A stretch of 64,000 nt of DNA from Epiperipatus broadwayi. Its lineage: Eukaryota; Onychophora; Udeonychophora; Euonychophora; Peripatidae. Position 1 is the first letter of the stretch; each line of letters opens with the position of its first letter. Both the position numbers and the translations under genes were made by a program. A model generated the notes under the pieces. That model was not told where the DNA came from and made no database searches. It saw only the letters and a program-made list of their open reading frames with translations. Below, piece after piece: positions 62,771-64,000 of the stretch. The stretch is from assembly GCA_028023455.1 (NCBI GenBank), contig JAQFVV010000063.1:5134794-5198793 (forward strand), in the 5' to 3' direction.

Positions 62771-63399
62771 AATATATTATTTTCTCTATGATTGTTTCTT
62801 AGAGCTTGATATTATTTAAAAAAACCAAATAGTTTACATGAACTTGTACTGAATGCATATTTAAATAGCATAGACTTCTTTTTGCGTGAATGATTATTTT
62901 ATTTTTTTAGTATATGTTGCCATGAAATTCATATCGTTAAGGATGATCTCATTTACTTTATTATTTTGAAAAATCCTCATTGGCATAAGGTGTGAATCAT
63001 AAAATAAAAATATAATTTATCATACATTGTTTTACTTTTTGCTTCATTGTACTGTTGAATATTTCATTATAAAATATTGTTTGTAGTGTGGTGGAAGTAT
63101 GAACTATCACACTGCTGAATAATGAATGAAGAATTCATAGAAAGATTTTAGGTGTCCTATGTATTTTAAATGCTAATATGTCTTAGGTACAATATTTAAC
63201 ATATATATTTTGCAAATAAAACAACAAATTAATTAAACATAATATTTGCTCTATTAACATATTACTGAAATTGTTTATCATATGAATACTACCATTTTGA
63301 TGAACTAGTTCTTTAATTTAATTTAATATATATAAAATTGAATATTTATAAATACAGTAATCAGATAAATATTCAATTATATAATTATATATATTGCTT
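62771..63399. other. AT-rich DNA, nothing recognised
   Basis: No recognisable feature. Confidence 0.5.
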
Positions 63400-63474
63400 T
63401 GAAAAAACACAGACATTTCATAAATCAAGAGTACCAATGTCGCATAAAGTGTCCAGTTTGAAGTTTTTCTAATT

Positions 63475-63487
63475 TAGAAATAACAGT
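63475..63487 (+). repeat. Left 13-bp target site duplication of SINE
   Basis: TAGAAATAACAGT occurs here and at 63603-63615, exactly bracketing the SINE. Confidence 0.85.
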
Positions 63488-63602
63488 TTTTTTTTTCTTT
63501 TTTTTTTCATGTGTCAAAGCATCGGCCGAAAAGTGAACCCACAAATGCAGAACAATTGCTTGTAAGGCGGCTGTGCTGACCACTCGACCACCAACACTTG
63601 AC
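63488..63602 (-). mobile_element. tRNA-derived SINE inserted in the PLE
   Basis: On the minus strand the head starts GTCAAGTGTTGGTGGTCG, with A-box-like TGGTCGAGTGG, a B-box region with the GGTTCACTTTTCGGCC-type ending, tail GATGCTTTGACACATG, and a poly-A tail (T-rich run 63488-63508 on the plus strand). The closest relative is the copy at 20064. The 13-bp target duplication and A-tail show retroposition into the PLE. Confidence 0.9.
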
Positions 63603-63615
63603 TAGAAATAACAGT
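63603..63615 (+). repeat. Right 13-bp target site duplication of SINE
   Basis: Identical to 63475-63487. PLE sequence continues after it. Confidence 0.85.
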
Positions 63616-64000
63616 CTTGGCAAGTATTCACCAGATAAAGGCAAAAATATTGAAATATATTTGAATGAATTGTTAAATGTTAGTTACAATTATAATCATA
63701 TATATAATGTTATTAGAGATTTTAATATGAGATATAAGAATAAAAATTTTGACAATAATATTGATCTTCCTTCTAACAAAAAACTATGGATATCAATAAC
63801 ATATATTTTGAATGATCAAGTAAATTTTATAAGGAAGATTTATAAAGGTATATGTGATATTGCATTTTATACACTACATTAAACAAAGTAATAAATAATT
63901 CTAAAGATAAACCTCATTTATAAATAAAAATTGTATCATTTATAAATGGATATGTAGATGTGGCAGTGTATATATAGGTGAATCTAGATGTACATTGGAA

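Larger units (their letters stand above)
63400..64000 (+). mobile_element. Penelope-like element (IGESRCS family), runs off the window end
   Basis: The same family as 16.45-18.12 kb. Before the SINE it reads SSLKFFxFRNN (compare MASFKSFLFRNEK); after it GKYSPDKGKNIEIYLNELL, then KLWISITYILNDQVNFI and IYKGICDIAFY (frame 63598-63882). After frameshifts it reaches CRCGSVYIGESRCTLE at the window edge, the start of the GIY-YIG domain. A SINE splits it at 63488-63602. The rest of the endonuclease and the 3' end lie outside the window. Confidence 0.85.

Overview
The window looks like nuclear DNA of an invertebrate animal. It is extremely A+T-rich, full of (TA)n and (ATCT)n microsatellites, and carries decayed non-LTR retrotransposons (an RTE/BovB-type family and a second LINE family with a YMDD catalytic box), several Penelope-like element (PLE) families with GIY-YIG endonucleases, and tRNA-derived SINEs. 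I cannot name the species. I see no convincing host protein-coding gene, rRNA or functional tRNA; recognisable coding sequence belongs to transposable elements, nearly all broken.

Layout. 1-5.2 kb: anonymous AT-rich DNA. 5.2-8.15 kb: decayed RTE LINE (+) with two nested insertions, a PLE endonuclease fragment (5.9 kb) and a 345-bp foldback (7110-7454) with a hammerhead-ribozyme fold and a 15-bp target duplication. 9.3-13.1 kb: (TA)n, a ~30-bp minisatellite and a ~780-bp (ATCT)n tract. 16.45-18.12 kb: two PLE endonuclease copies head to head, followed by a decayed hammerhead at 18.4 kb. 20.1 kb: SINE. 25.9-28.6 kb: LINE ORF1-like relic (-) with a CCHC zinc knuckle, then a SINE. 30.85-32 kb: RTE relic interrupted by a PLE fragment. 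37.9 kb: SINE. 38.47-39.97 kb: four ~420-bp tandem units, each with a hammerhead. 41.65-44.3 kb: PLE relic, then a SINE, then an inverted repeat with a hammerhead relic in its loop (44.8 kb). 45.5-46.6 kb: minisatellites. 48.6-51.9 kb: PLE relics, a long palindrome, and a ~410-bp hammerhead repeat array (three - units, one inverted + unit). 51.88-54.06 kb: the best-preserved RTE LINE, its ORF broken by one in-frame TGA. 54.1-61.5 kb: PLE endonuclease with a 187-bp duplication, then two convergent YMDD LINEs. 63.4-64 kb: a PLE running off the end, interrupted by a SINE with a 13-bp target duplication.

Most interesting: small self-cleaving-ribozyme folds (CUGAUGA core, stem II, GAAA, short stem III, stem I) recur in at least three unrelated repeat families, two of them direct tandem arrays of ~410-426 bp. 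This is the architecture of metazoan retrozymes and of PLE pseudo-LTRs. The strand forming stem III is self-complementary in the best copy of each family (ACUAGU, AUGCAU, AUCAGCUGAU), which suggests ribozymes working as dimers. All folds were read by eye; no search or folding program was run.
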